A DNA stretch of 64,000 nucleotides, from assembly GCA_047601145.1 (NCBI GenBank), contig JASGJW010000001.1, positions 1,488,001-1,552,000 of the forward strand, read 5' to 3'. Made by a program: the position numbers and the translations under genes. The notes under the pieces were generated by a model, which was not told the DNA's origin, made no database searches, and worked only from the letters and a program-made list of their open reading frames with translations. Position 1 is the first letter of the stretch; each line of letters begins with the position of its first letter. Shown here piece after piece: positions 16,533 to 24,150 of the stretch. This stretch comes from UBA7672 sp047601145 (GTDB taxonomy: Bacteria; Pseudomonadota; Alphaproteobacteria; Caulobacterales; Hyphomonadaceae).

Positions 16533-17515
16533 TGGCCAAGCGCATCCTCGTCATTGGAACAGGCGGCACGATCGCCATGAGCGCGGGGGAGGGAGGGCTG
16601 TTGCCGTCCCGCACGGCAGGGGATCTTCTCGGCGCGATCGCAGAGTTGATCCCCGGGGTTGAGGTGCGGGCCATCGACCCTTTCAACAAGCCGAGCGCCA
16701 ATATCGGGTTTTCCGATGTCGCTGACATTGCTGGGCTCATTGGACGGGAAGCGGCGGCCGGCGCCGATGGCGTCGTCCTCGTGCAGGGCACGGACACGAT
16801 CGAGGAGACCGCCTTCGCCCTTGAGCTCCTCACCGCAGAACGCCTGCCTCTCGTGGTGACCGGGGCCATGCGCGGGGCCTCAAGCCTTGGCGCAGATGGG
16901 CCGGCAAACCTTGCAGGCGCCATTATGGCTGCACGAGATTGTCCGCCGGGCATGGGCGTCATCGTCCTCCTCAATGACGAGGCTCACGCAGCACGATGGG
17001 TTCACAAGGCGCACACGACCGCGCTCAACGCCTTCAGTTCGGGCGAAGCAGGCCTTCTTGGTCGGATCCATGAAGGCGCGTTTTTGGTTGCCAACGCGTC
17101 CTTGTCTCCCCTTGATCTGCCGGTCACGGCTCTAGGCCAGCCATGGCCCAGGATTGCCCTTGTCCGAATTGCGATGGGCGATGATGGCGCCCTGTTGCTG
17201 GCGCTTCCCCAACTTGGATTTGAAGGCTGTGTGATCGAAGCCATGGGCGCAGGCCATGTTCCAGCGATCCTTGCGCCGATGATCGAAAAACTCGCAGCGC
17301 AAATGCCCGTCGTCCTGGCCTCGCGCGCCGGCGCAGGGCGCGTGTGCGCGCGGACATACGCCTATGCGGGATCTGAGACAGACCTTATCCGTCGCGGCGT
17401 CATTCCGGCGGCAGGAATTTCAGGTCTCAAGGCCCGCGTGCTGCTTGCAGTCTGCTTGCGCCAGCGCGGCAAGGATGGCCCTAATGCCTTCCTTCGCCTC
17501 GCCGCCCTGATTTAG
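16532..17515 (+). CDS. L-asparaginase family amidohydrolase
   Basis: A 327-residue enzyme from the ATG at 16532. The first catalytic threonine is in GTGGTIAM near the N-terminus and the second in VLVQGTDTIEETA; TGAMRGASSLGADGPANL is the usual substrate-binding block. There is no signal peptide, so it is cytoplasmic. It hydrolyses asparagine or a related amide to acid plus ammonia. It is coupled to the dipeptide epimerase by a one-base overlap and convergent with the Lrp regulator, overlapping it by 4 bases. Within the island it probably handles an asparagine, isoasparagine or D-amide residue freed from the substrate. Substrate preference cannot be read from sequence. Confidence 0.9.
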   Translation: MAKRILVIGTGGTIAMSAGEGGLLPSRTAGDLLGAIAELIPGVEVRAIDPFNKPSANIGFSDVADIAGLIGREAAAGADGVVLVQGTDTIEETAFALELLTAERLPLVVTGAMRGASSLGADGPANLAGAIMAARDCPPGMGVIVLLNDEAHAARWVHKAHTTALNAFSSGEAGLLGRIHEGAFLVANASLSPLDLPVTALGQPWPRIALVRIAMGDDGALLLALPQLGFEGCVIEAMGAGHVPAILAPMIEKLAAQMPVVLASRAGAGRVCARTYAYAGSETDLIRRGVIPAAGISGLKARVLLAVCLRQRGKDGPNAFLRLAALI

Positions 17516-18006
17516 ACCTCGAGCGGGATCGCGGTTGAGCGACGGACGCGGCGAATGGCGAACCCTGAATTGATGCGCGTCACATTGGGCAGGCGCGAGA
17601 GCACGCTGCGATGAAGATGTTCGTACTCTTCGGCATCGCGGAAGAGGATGTGGAGGAGATAGTCGTATTCACCGGTCATGAGGTGGCATTCGATGATCTG
17701 TGGGCAGGCAAGGACGGCGCGCTCGAAAGCTTCGAAGCCGTCGCTGTTCTGGCGATCAAGGGCGATGTGCACGAACGCGGATTGAGACCGGCCGCCCACG
17801 TCCGGATCAATGAGCGCCGCGTACTGTCGTATGACGCCGCTTGTCTCAAGCCGCTTCAACCGCTTGTGGCAGGCCGCCGGCGAAAGACCGACGCGCGCTG
17901 CAAGGTCCGCATTGGTGATGCGCCCGTCGAGCTGGACGATCCCTAGAAGCACACGATCTTTTGCATCGATGGCGGCTGGCGAAAGCTTCTTCGTCAAGGT
18001 CGGCAT
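17512..18006 (-). CDS. Lrp/AsnC-family transcriptional regulator
   Basis: A 164-residue protein if started at the ATG at 18006; another ATG at 18027 is possible but would place an operator-like site within two bases of the start. The N-terminal winged helix is LDGRITNADLAARVGLSPAACHKRLKRL, given here in part as RITNADLAARVGLSPAAC. The C-terminal RAM ligand domain includes MTGEYDYLL. Lrp proteins sense amino acids and often control a divergent catabolic gene, here alanine dehydrogenase (start 18111). The likely effector is L-alanine, which both transaminases would produce. It may activate ald while the TetR protein controls uptake and cleavage (inference). Confidence 0.9.
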   Translation of the reverse strand: MPTLTKKLSPAAIDAKDRVLLGIVQLDGRITNADLAARVGLSPAACHKRLKRLETSGVIRQYAALIDPDVGGRSQSAFVHIALDRQNSDGFEAFERAVLACPQIIECHLMTGEYDYLLHILFRDAEEYEHLHRSVLSRLPNVTRINSGFAIRRVRRSTAIPLEV

Positions 18007-18028
18007 TGTGGTGAAGCTTTGACGCATA

Positions 18029-18047
18029 ATGTGATCAGTGTAAATAT
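18029..18047. promoter_or_regulatory. 19-bp island operator-like site, copy h
   Basis: ATGTGATCAGTGTAAATAT matches the consensus at most left-half positions and at the right terminal ATAT. It lies between the divergent lrp and ald genes, so it could also be part of an Lrp site. Confidence 0.4.
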
Positions 18048-18110
18048 CCTTTGAGAGAACATTTCCAGCTTGTTGCCCGATACTAATCGCTTCGAACGGG
18101 AGAGAGCAGC

Positions 18111-19205
18111 ATGCGTGTCGGTGTTCCAAGGGAGATCAAGTCGGGCGAGCACCGGGTCAGCATGACGCCAGCCGGCGTTCGCGAACTGACGGCCCGCGGC
18201 CACGATGTCACGGTTGAGGTGGGCGCAGGGGCGCGCATCGGATTTGCCGATGCGGACTATGAAGCCGCTGGCGCGTCCCTCGCGCAAGACGCCGCCGGTG
18301 TTTTTGCGGCGGCGGACATGATCGTGAAGGTCAAGGAGCCCCAGGCGGAGGAAATCGCGAGGCTGAAGCCAAACCAAATCCTTTTCACCTATCTTCATCT
18401 TGCGCCTGATCCACTCCAGACGCGCGGGCTGATGAAGTCGGGCGCAACCTGCATCGCTTATGAGACCGTCGCAGACGCGGGCGGGCGCTTGCCGCTCCTC
18501 ACGCCTATGAGCGAAGTTGCCGGACGCCTCTCCGTCCAGGTTGCAGCTCACCTGCTGGAGGTTCATTCGGGCGGAAGGGGCCTGCTTCTTGGCGGTGTCA
18601 CCGGCGTTTCCCCTGCGAACGTGATCATCATTGGCGGCGGTGTCGCCGGTTTCAACGCTGCGCAGATGGCGCTCGGCATGGGCGCGCAGGTTACCATCTT
18701 CGACCGTTCGCTCGACCGGTTGCGCCAGCTGGAAGGAATGCTGCAAGGCCGGCCGGTTCTGCTCTATCCGACGGCGGCCGCCCTCGATGTGGCTGTCGCC
18801 GGGGCCGACCTCGTGGTCGGCGCTGTGCTGATCCCCGGCGCCCAGGCGCCAAAGGTCCTGAGCCGCGGGGCCATTGCCCGCATGCGGCCAGGTTCGGTTC
18901 TTGTCGATATCTCGATCGATCAGGGTGGATGTTTTGAAACCAGTCGGCCCACAAGCCACGCTAACCCGACCTATATTGTTGATGACGTCACACATTATTG
19001 CGTCACCAATATGCCATCGATGGCGGCGCTGACGGCGACGCAGGCGCTTTCGACGGCAACGCTTCCCTTTGTCCTCGCACTCGCTGAAAAAGGCGCGACC
19101 CAGGCGATGAAGGACAATCCTCATCTTGCCGCAGGCTTGAACATCAAGGACGGGCGTATCATGCATCCGGAGGTTCGCGCGGCATTGCAGGAGGCGATCG
19201 GATGA
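18111..19205 (+). CDS. ald: Alanine dehydrogenase
   Basis: A 364-residue protein with normal family length and GGGAGAG before the ATG. The N-terminus MRVGVPREIKSGEHRVSMTP (first 20 residues) is diagnostic. Catalytic lysine and histidine are in IVKVKEP and YLHLAPD, the NAD motif is GGGVAGFNAAQ, and DVTHYCVTNMP carries the active-site aspartate. It oxidises L-alanine to pyruvate and ammonia with NAD+, and is reversible. In the island it closes a cycle: transaminases use pyruvate as amino acceptor and make alanine, and Ald returns pyruvate and NADH. It is divergent from the Lrp gene, and its stop overlaps the next SDR start by 4 bases (ATGA), so the two are co-transcribed. Confidence 0.97.
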   Translation: MRVGVPREIKSGEHRVSMTPAGVRELTARGHDVTVEVGAGARIGFADADYEAAGASLAQDAAGVFAAADMIVKVKEPQAEEIARLKPNQILFTYLHLAPDPLQTRGLMKSGATCIAYETVADAGGRLPLLTPMSEVAGRLSVQVAAHLLEVHSGGRGLLLGGVTGVSPANVIIIGGGVAGFNAAQMALGMGAQVTIFDRSLDRLRQLEGMLQGRPVLLYPTAAALDVAVAGADLVVGAVLIPGAQAPKVLSRGAIARMRPGSVLVDISIDQGGCFETSRPTSHANPTYIVDDVTHYCVTNMPSMAALTATQALSTATLPFVLALAEKGATQAMKDNPHLAAGLNIKDGRIMHPEVRAALQEAIG

Positions 19206-19993
19206 GTGAGCTCGAAGGGCGAAAGGCGCTTGTTACAGGCGCCGGAACCGGGCTGGGCGCCGCAGTCGCACGGGCCCTGGCTGCCAGGGGCGCGAGCGTC
19301 TGCGTAAACTTTGCCTCAAGCGCCGATGCTGCGGCCAAAGTCGTCGAGGAATGCCGTGCGCTCGGCGTTCAGGCCCTTGCGGTCAAGGCCGATGTCAGTG
19401 AGGACAACGATTGCCGGAGGCTTGTGGAAGCGGCGGCCGGAGCGTTCGGCGGCCTCGATATTCTGATCAACAATGCCGGCACGACGCGCTTTGCGAGCCT
19501 CTCGGATCTCGAGGCGCTCACGGCCGATGATTTCATGCATCTCTACAAGGTAAATGTTGTCTCGATGTATCAGATGGCGCGGGCAGCCCAGCCCCATCTG
19601 CGGACGACAGGAAAGGGAGCGATCGTCAACGTCTCCTCGATTGCGGGCGTCACTGGCATCGGATCTTCAATCGCCTACGCTGCAACCAAGGGCGCCATCA
19701 ACACCATGACCTTATCGCTTGCGCGCGCTCTTGCCCCGGCGATCCGCGTCAATGCGGTTTGCCCCGGCTATATCGCCTCAGGCTGGTTTACGAAGCACAA
19801 GTCGAGCGCCGCCGAGCAGGAGCGGGCGGAGAATGCGATCCGCAATACCCCGCTCAAGGCCGCCTCGACGCCTGAAGATATTGCAGACCCGATCGTCTTT
19901 CTGGCGGGACCGAACAGCCGTCACATCACCGGTGAAACGCTGCTCGTCGATGCTGGCGCACACCTTGGGTTTTCCCCGCTCGTGGCGCGATAG
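19202..19993 (+). CDS. SDR-family oxidoreductase (FabG-like)
   Basis: A 263-residue classical SDR. It has TGAGTGLG (13-20) for cofactor, NNAGTT, the catalytic serine in NVSSIAGVTG, and YAATKG. The segment VNFASSADAA after the second strand suggests NADPH rather than NAD. The FabG-like pattern fits a 3-hydroxyacyl or 3-ketoacyl reductase or dehydrogenase, but the family is broad. It overlaps ald by 4 bases. With the MaoC-type hydratases encoded just downstream on the other strand, it could form part of a beta-oxidation-like sequence on a beta-keto or beta-hydroxy acid made by the transaminases. That role is inference. Confidence 0.82.
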   Translation: MSELEGRKALVTGAGTGLGAAVARALAARGASVCVNFASSADAAAKVVEECRALGVQALAVKADVSEDNDCRRLVEAAAGAFGGLDILINNAGTTRFASLSDLEALTADDFMHLYKVNVVSMYQMARAAQPHLRTTGKGAIVNVSSIAGVTGIGSSIAYAATKGAINTMTLSLARALAPAIRVNAVCPGYIASGWFTKHKSSAAEQERAENAIRNTPLKAASTPEDIADPIVFLAGPNSRHITGETLLVDAGAHLGFSPLVAR

Positions 19994-20017
19994 CTGTCAG
20001 GGCTGAGAGCTGAGGGC

Positions 20018-20440
20018 TCAGGGATCGATGCGGGCGGTTGCATAGCCGCTAAGGACCTGCTCGCCATCCTGATTGATCGTGGCGACGTCGAGTTCCACGA
20101 TCGGTTCAAGGCCTGCATGTGTTACGGCCCTGACTGTTGCGACAGCTTCCAGCGTGTCGCCTGGCCAAACCTGCTTCACGAAACGGACGCCGAAGGACTT
20201 CAGCCGGCCATCGCCTACATAGTCGGTGAGCATCTTGCCGGTCATGCCCATGGTGAGCATGCCGTGGGCAAACACGGCGGGATAGCCTGCAACCTCGGTC
20301 GCATAGACCTCATCAGTGTGCAGCGGATTATAATCACCCGAGGCGCCGGCATACTGGACGATCTGCGTACGCTTGAGATCGTCCACCAGGCGTTGAGCGC
20401 AGGTGTCCCCGACCTTGAGTTTACTTGCGCTCAACGCCAT
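20018..20440 (-). CDS. MaoC-like (R)-hydratase/dehydratase, hot-dog fold
   Basis: A 140-residue single hot-dog protein from the ATG at 20440; an upstream in-frame extension lies over the end of the preceding gene and is not needed. The hydratase-2 motif is YAGASGDYNPLHTDE, where the Asp-His dyad carries out hydration, followed by VFAHGMLTMGMTG. Such proteins hydrate or dehydrate 2-enoyl/3-hydroxyacyl thioesters. It follows the FAS1-like dehydratase gene with a 13-base gap, and the two probably form a heteromer in the way of HadA/HadB-type dehydratases. Confidence 0.85.
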   Translation of the reverse strand: MALSASKLKVGDTCAQRLVDDLKRTQIVQYAGASGDYNPLHTDEVYATEVAGYPAVFAHGMLTMGMTGKMLTDYVGDGRLKSFGVRFVKQVWPGDTLEAVATVRAVTHAGLEPIVELDVATINQDGEQVLSGYATARIDP

Positions 20441-20453
20441 GGCGTCTTCTTCC

Positions 20454-20936
20454 TCAGGTCTGATCGACAGGCCGCTCGGTTCGCACGCCAACCCCGCGCG
20501 CGGTGATCACGAGCGCCCCTGCTGCGTCACGATACTCGGTCACGGTCTCGGTGAAGATGAGCTTGCCGGACCGGCGTCCCTCCTTCTCCCAGGTCCTGCC
20601 GGGCCTGGTGGTCGCGGTTAAAACATCGCCCGCCACGGGATGACGATGGTATTCAAAATGCTGTTCGGCGTGCAGCGTCCCTGAACTTGCAGCCTTCTGC
20701 GTGGTCCCGGTCGGGTTCTTGCCAGACCCAAACCATGCCCCGCCGATCCTGGGGCGCAGATGGTAGTCCGGATCGAACTGCGCGCTCGCCTGCGCGAAGG
20801 TTGGCGGAGCGATCATCCCGGCGAGACCTGCGGCTCTGGCGGAAGCAGCGTCCGCATAAACCGGGTTTGGATCACCGATCGCGTGGGCGAACATCAGGAT
20901 GTGGCCGGCCTCGACCGGGAAGACCTTGGCGGCCAT
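20454..20936 (-). CDS. FAS1-like dehydratase domain protein (MaoC N-terminal type)
   Basis: A 160-residue protein from the ATG at 20936. It has the N-terminal dehydratase pattern: VEAGHILMFAHAIGDPNPVY (residues 7-26), then APPTFAQAS and FEYHRHPVAGDVLT. This domain type usually lacks the full catalytic dyad and pairs with a MaoC partner, here the next gene. Together they would act on a hydroxyacyl/enoyl thioester. The gene is divergent from the double hot-dog hydratase gene across a shared 19-bp operator, so all three hydratases should be expressed with the island. Confidence 0.82.
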   Translation of the reverse strand: MAAKVFPVEAGHILMFAHAIGDPNPVYADAASARAAGLAGMIAPPTFAQASAQFDPDYHLRPRIGGAWFGSGKNPTGTTQKAASSGTLHAEQHFEYHRHPVAGDVLTATTRPGRTWEKEGRRSGKLIFTETVTEYRDAAGALVITARGVGVRTERPVDQT

Positions 20937-21015
20937 GGGCGCGCTCCAAGTGCTGGCGCATTCATGATGCGCACAATGACATAGGCAGGCGAGGCATCGA
21001 AAGTCTACATGCAAA

Positions 21016-21034
21016 ATATGAGCATTGTTTACAT
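21016..21034. promoter_or_regulatory. 19-bp island operator, copy f
   Basis: ATATGAGCATTGTTTACAT has a complete left half-site (ATATGAGCA). It lies about 80 bases from the starts of both divergent hydratase genes (20936 minus, 21116 plus), near the right edge of the island. Confidence 0.55.
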
Positions 21035-21115
21035 GGACGACGATGGCGGTAGGTTCGGCATTGCGGGCAGCCGATCTGTGGGCGCGTTGGACTTTCGAAA
21101 AGAACCTGATCCTCG

Positions 21116-21976
21116 ATGCCAGTCTCTTCCCAGTCCGTCGGCCTCCAGCTTCCCGGGCGCACCCTGACCGTCACAACCCGCATGGCGCTTGCCTACGCTG
21201 CCGGCATTGGCGAGACGAGCCAGATCTGTTGCGATGACGCACGGTCGGATTTCCTTGCCCATCCTGCGATTTGCACGCGTCTAGAATGGCTTCTGGTCTC
21301 CCAAAGCCGGTCCAGGGTGCTGGGCCTTAGCACAACTGAAGCCCTTCGCGCCGTCCATGCCGGGCAGGCGACACGGTTCCTGCAGCCGATCCATGCTGAT
21401 GCACAGGTCAGCATAGCAGGTCAGATCGTCGAGGTGCGCTCGACGCGGGCAGGCGCCTTGGTAGGAACACAGATCACGCTCGCTGACGCAGCAACCGGCG
21501 CGCTGCTGACGTCGACGCGGTCAAGGGCGGTTTACCGCGGCGTCCCGGTCCTGGGTGAAGATCGCGCGCTGACTGCGACCGAGACAGACGAGGCCGGGGC
21601 GGATCAGGGCTTGCCAGAGAGCATCCGTGTCGAGCTGCACCCGAACTTTCCGCACATCTATACCGAATGCGCCGATATCTGGAATCCGATCCACACGGAG
21701 CGTCGCGCTGCTGAGGCCGCGCAACTGCCCGGTATCATTGTGCATGGCACTGCGCTGTGGGCGCTTGCGGGTCGTGAGCTCACACGATGCTATGCGCCTG
21801 GCCGGCCTGATCGCTTGCGCTCGCTCGCTGGTCGGTTTTCGGCGATGGTGCTGGCGGGTGAACCCATCACGGTCAATCATGGCCTTGATAAACACGCTGG
21901 CCGCATCCGCTTTTCTGTTTTGAACGCTTCGGGTGCGGTCGCTGTCTCACACGGGGTGGCGGACTTCGACGGTTGA
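21116..21976 (+). CDS. Double hot-dog MaoC-like acyl dehydratase/hydratase
   Basis: A 286-residue protein with two hot-dog repeats. The N-terminal half has LAYAAGIGETSQICCDD and LAHPAICTRLEW. The C-terminal half carries the hydratase-2 motif YTECADIWNPIHTE, whose Asp/His positions follow the catalytic pattern, then LPGIIVHGTALWALA. The architecture resembles peroxisomal-type enoyl-CoA hydratase 2. It probably hydrates 2-enoyl thioesters to 3-hydroxyacyl thioesters, or the reverse. It is the last protein gene of the island before the tRNA. No acyl-CoA dehydrogenase or thiolase is nearby, so it must work with enzymes encoded elsewhere. Confidence 0.82.
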   Translation: MPVSSQSVGLQLPGRTLTVTTRMALAYAAGIGETSQICCDDARSDFLAHPAICTRLEWLLVSQSRSRVLGLSTTEALRAVHAGQATRFLQPIHADAQVSIAGQIVEVRSTRAGALVGTQITLADAATGALLTSTRSRAVYRGVPVLGEDRALTATETDEAGADQGLPESIRVELHPNFPHIYTECADIWNPIHTERRAAEAAQLPGIIVHGTALWALAGRELTRCYAPGRPDRLRSLAGRFSAMVLAGEPITVNHGLDKHAGRIRFSVLNASGAVAVSHGVADFDG

Positions 21977-22269
21977 CGGCGAGATGGCAGCGTCGGCAGT
22001 CATGTGCGAGCGCTCTTCAATTGTTGTTGGCGCGCGCCACGAGGGAAGATCGGTGCTGTCAGGTTAGCGCCGCAATTCAGAGTTCGCTAAAAAAGGTGCG
22101 ACATGGGCGGGGCGGGGTGTTTTGAAATGGCGGCAGTTTCTCGCGTCGTCATCGCGCGATTTTCCTGCGCGGAGTCAATTATGGCCCTAACCTGAAAGAA
22201 CCCCTGAGAGTCGCCAAAAGCAGGCGATCTACGCTGTTTCCGGAACTGGTCAGGAGAGACTGGTCGTCC
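21977..22269. other. Non-coding gap at the island edge
   Basis: There is no convincing gene, repeat or attachment site in this stretch between the last island gene and the tRNA 3' end. No integrase remnant is visible. Confidence 0.5.
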
Positions 22270-22359
22270 TGGCGGAGAGGGTGAGATTCGAACTCACGGT
22301 ACCCGTGAAGGTACAACGGTTTTCGAGACCGTCCCGATCGACCACTCCGGCACCTCTCC
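22270..22359 (-). tRNA. tRNA-Ser, anticodon CGA
   Basis: On the minus strand the 90-base gene starts with the acceptor strand GGAGAGG, pairs with CCTCTCC, and ends with discriminator G and an encoded CCA. The anticodon arm ACGGT-CTCGAAA-ACCGT gives anticodon CGA (serine, UCG codons). The T arm contains GTTCGAATC, and the long variable arm (GTACC..GGTAC) is typical of serine tRNAs. Its 3' end faces the catabolic island, the usual orientation for island insertion. Confidence 0.95.
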
Positions 22360-22485
22360 GCGGGACGCGGGGGTATAGCACCCGAAAAGTTAAACGCAAG
22401 CGACCGAACCGGAACTGAGTCACCCCCATAGCCAGCGCCCCCGATCCTGTGGTGACTTGCCGCGGTTTTCGCTGCTGGAGCGCAC

Positions 22486-23262
22486 ATGGGACGGACCTCG
22501 AAACGGGTGCGGATCGCCGCCGGAACCCTGCTTTTTGTGGGGTTCGCGGCTGCCCTGGCCGTGGCCCAGACGCTCCCCGCGAAGCCTGGCCTCCTGACCG
22601 CCGCGGTGACCCAGCCGGCCGGCCCAGCCGCGCCCGGCCTCCAGAATTTCCGCGCCGGCGCCCAGGCCGCGCTCTACGTCCCCGCCAGCGTGAAGCCGGG
22701 CGAGCCTGCGCCCTTCCTGCTCCTGCTACACGGCGCCGGCGGCAAGGGTGGCGACATGATCCGCTGGTTCCGCGCCGAGGCCGACAGGCGCGGCATCGTC
22801 CTCCTCGCGCCGGACTCCGCGCGCAAGACATGGGACGCCGTCGTCGAAGTCAGCCATGGTCGCCAGCCTGCCTTCGGCGAAGATGTCCCGCGCATCGATG
22901 CGGCGATGAAGGAAGCCTTCGCCCGCGTCGCGGTCGATCCGAAGCGGATGGCTGTCGCCGGCTTCTCGGATGGCGCGGGCTATGCGCTGTCGCTCGGCGT
23001 GCGCAACTCGGCGATGTTCCAGAACACGATGGCGTTCTCGGCCGGCCTCATGGTTGCGGGCGAGACGGGCCCGCCCTCGCACATCTTCATCTCGCACGGC
23101 GACAAGGATCGCGTTCTTCCGATCGCCATCTCGCGTGACACGCTCGCCCCCGCGCTCAGGCAGGCGGGTTTCAAGGTTACCTTCGTGCAGTTCCACGGCG
23201 ATCACGAGTTGCCTGACAACATTCTCGATCACGCGCTCGATGACTGGCTGGGCCCCACCTGA
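22486..23262 (+). CDS. Secreted alpha/beta hydrolase (esterase/polyhydroxybutyrate-depolymerase-like)
   Basis: A 258-residue protein with an N-terminal signal peptide (RVRIAAGTLLFVGFAAALAV, cleaved about residue 27). The oxyanion segment is LLLHGAGGKGGD and the nucleophile elbow is GFSDGAGYA. The acid follows SHGDKDRVLP and the histidine is in FHGDHELP. It belongs to the dienelactone hydrolase/phospholipase-carboxylesterase group and should act on small esters in the periplasm. It has its own strand and promoter between the tRNA and the convergent transglutaminase, which ends 2 bases away. The substrate is unknown. Confidence 0.85.
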   Translation: MGRTSKRVRIAAGTLLFVGFAAALAVAQTLPAKPGLLTAAVTQPAGPAAPGLQNFRAGAQAALYVPASVKPGEPAPFLLLLHGAGGKGGDMIRWFRAEADRRGIVLLAPDSARKTWDAVVEVSHGRQPAFGEDVPRIDAAMKEAFARVAVDPKRMAVAGFSDGAGYALSLGVRNSAMFQNTMAFSAGLMVAGETGPPSHIFISHGDKDRVLPIAISRDTLAPALRQAGFKVTFVQFHGDHELPDNILDHALDDWLGPT

Positions 23263-23264
23263 TC

Positions 23265-24146
23265 TCAGCTTGGCAGCGGCGTCACATCCACTGCCTGGCT
23301 ACTCGATTGCCCGCCTGCTGTGCGGATCACGCCGCGCACCGGCGCAACGTCGCCATAATCGCGCCCATACGCCACGACGATGTGCTGGTCGCTTATGGCC
23401 ATTCCGTTAGTCGGATCATACTCGATCCAGCCCGCCTTTGCTCCGCACCAGGCGCGCACCCAAGCGTGCATCGCATCCGCGCCTTCAAGTTTCGGTTGCC
23501 CGGGCGGGGGCAGGGTGCGCAGGAAGCCGCTCACATAGCCTGCAGGGATGCCGATGCTTCGGAGGCAGGCAATCATGATATGCGTGAAGTCCTGGCATAC
23601 GCCATGGCGGCGGGCGAAGGCCTCTTCCGTCGGCGTGTCGACATTGGTCGAACCAGGATCAAACGTCATGTCGCGGTCCAGCGCCCGGCCGATGGCTTCG
23701 ACAACCTGCCTGGTCGTCGAAATCTGCGGCTCGATCTGTTGGAGCGCGTAGGCCCGGAATTCGGGCTTCGCGCGCACGCGCGGGCTATTGGCCAGGAAGT
23801 GATGCGGAGAATCTGACGCCAGCGAGCGCAGCGCCGCGATCTCTGCCGGCAGACCATCGATCAGCGTCGAGTCGTCTTCACCGGCGATTGCCAGCGAGCG
23901 CTCCACGCGCGAACGGACCTTGAACTCGATGTCCGCATGTGGCGCCCGGAACGCCACTTCCACTAGCGTATTGCCAAAGAAGTCTGTGCGGGCGCTTCGC
24001 TCGTCGGGCGATGGTGTGATCTCCAGCAACGACGTGATCGCCCGCTGCCCCGGCAGGTCCGCGGGCGTCATGTAGAGGATGTGCCGCCCGCCCGCTGCCG
24101 GCGCCTGGTACTGGTAGCTGATGCGAAGGCCGATGTCGTACAGCAT
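23265..24146 (-). CDS. Transglutaminase-like cysteine peptidase-fold protein with N-terminal beta domain
   Basis: A 293-residue protein with the bacterial transglutaminase N-terminal region (ISYQYQAP near the start) and a transglutaminase core. The catalytic cysteine is in RHGVCQDFTHIM, the histidine in AMHAWVRAW and the aspartate in IEYDPTNG. No signal peptide is visible. It is the last gene of the operon after the ATP-grasp/alpha-E protein, with a 4-base gap. In this conserved neighbourhood the transglutaminase is thought to cut or cross-link the peptide product made by the ATP-grasp enzyme. Protease rather than transamidase activity is equally possible. Confidence 0.88.
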   Translation of the reverse strand: MLYDIGLRISYQYQAPAAGGRHILYMTPADLPGQRAITSLLEITPSPDERSARTDFFGNTLVEVAFRAPHADIEFKVRSRVERSLAIAGEDDSTLIDGLPAEIAALRSLASDSPHHFLANSPRVRAKPEFRAYALQQIEPQISTTRQVVEAIGRALDRDMTFDPGSTNVDTPTEEAFARRHGVCQDFTHIMIACLRSIGIPAGYVSGFLRTLPPPGQPKLEGADAMHAWVRAWCGAKAGWIEYDPTNGMAISDQHIVVAYGRDYGDVAPVRGVIRTAGGQSSSQAVDVTPLPS

Positions 24147-24150
24147 AATC

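Noticed and set aside
1..21976. Microcystin (mlr) degradation locus
   Set aside because: An S12 enzyme similar in fold to MlrB is present, but there is no MlrA-type CAAX protease or MlrC, so the specific pathway is not supported.
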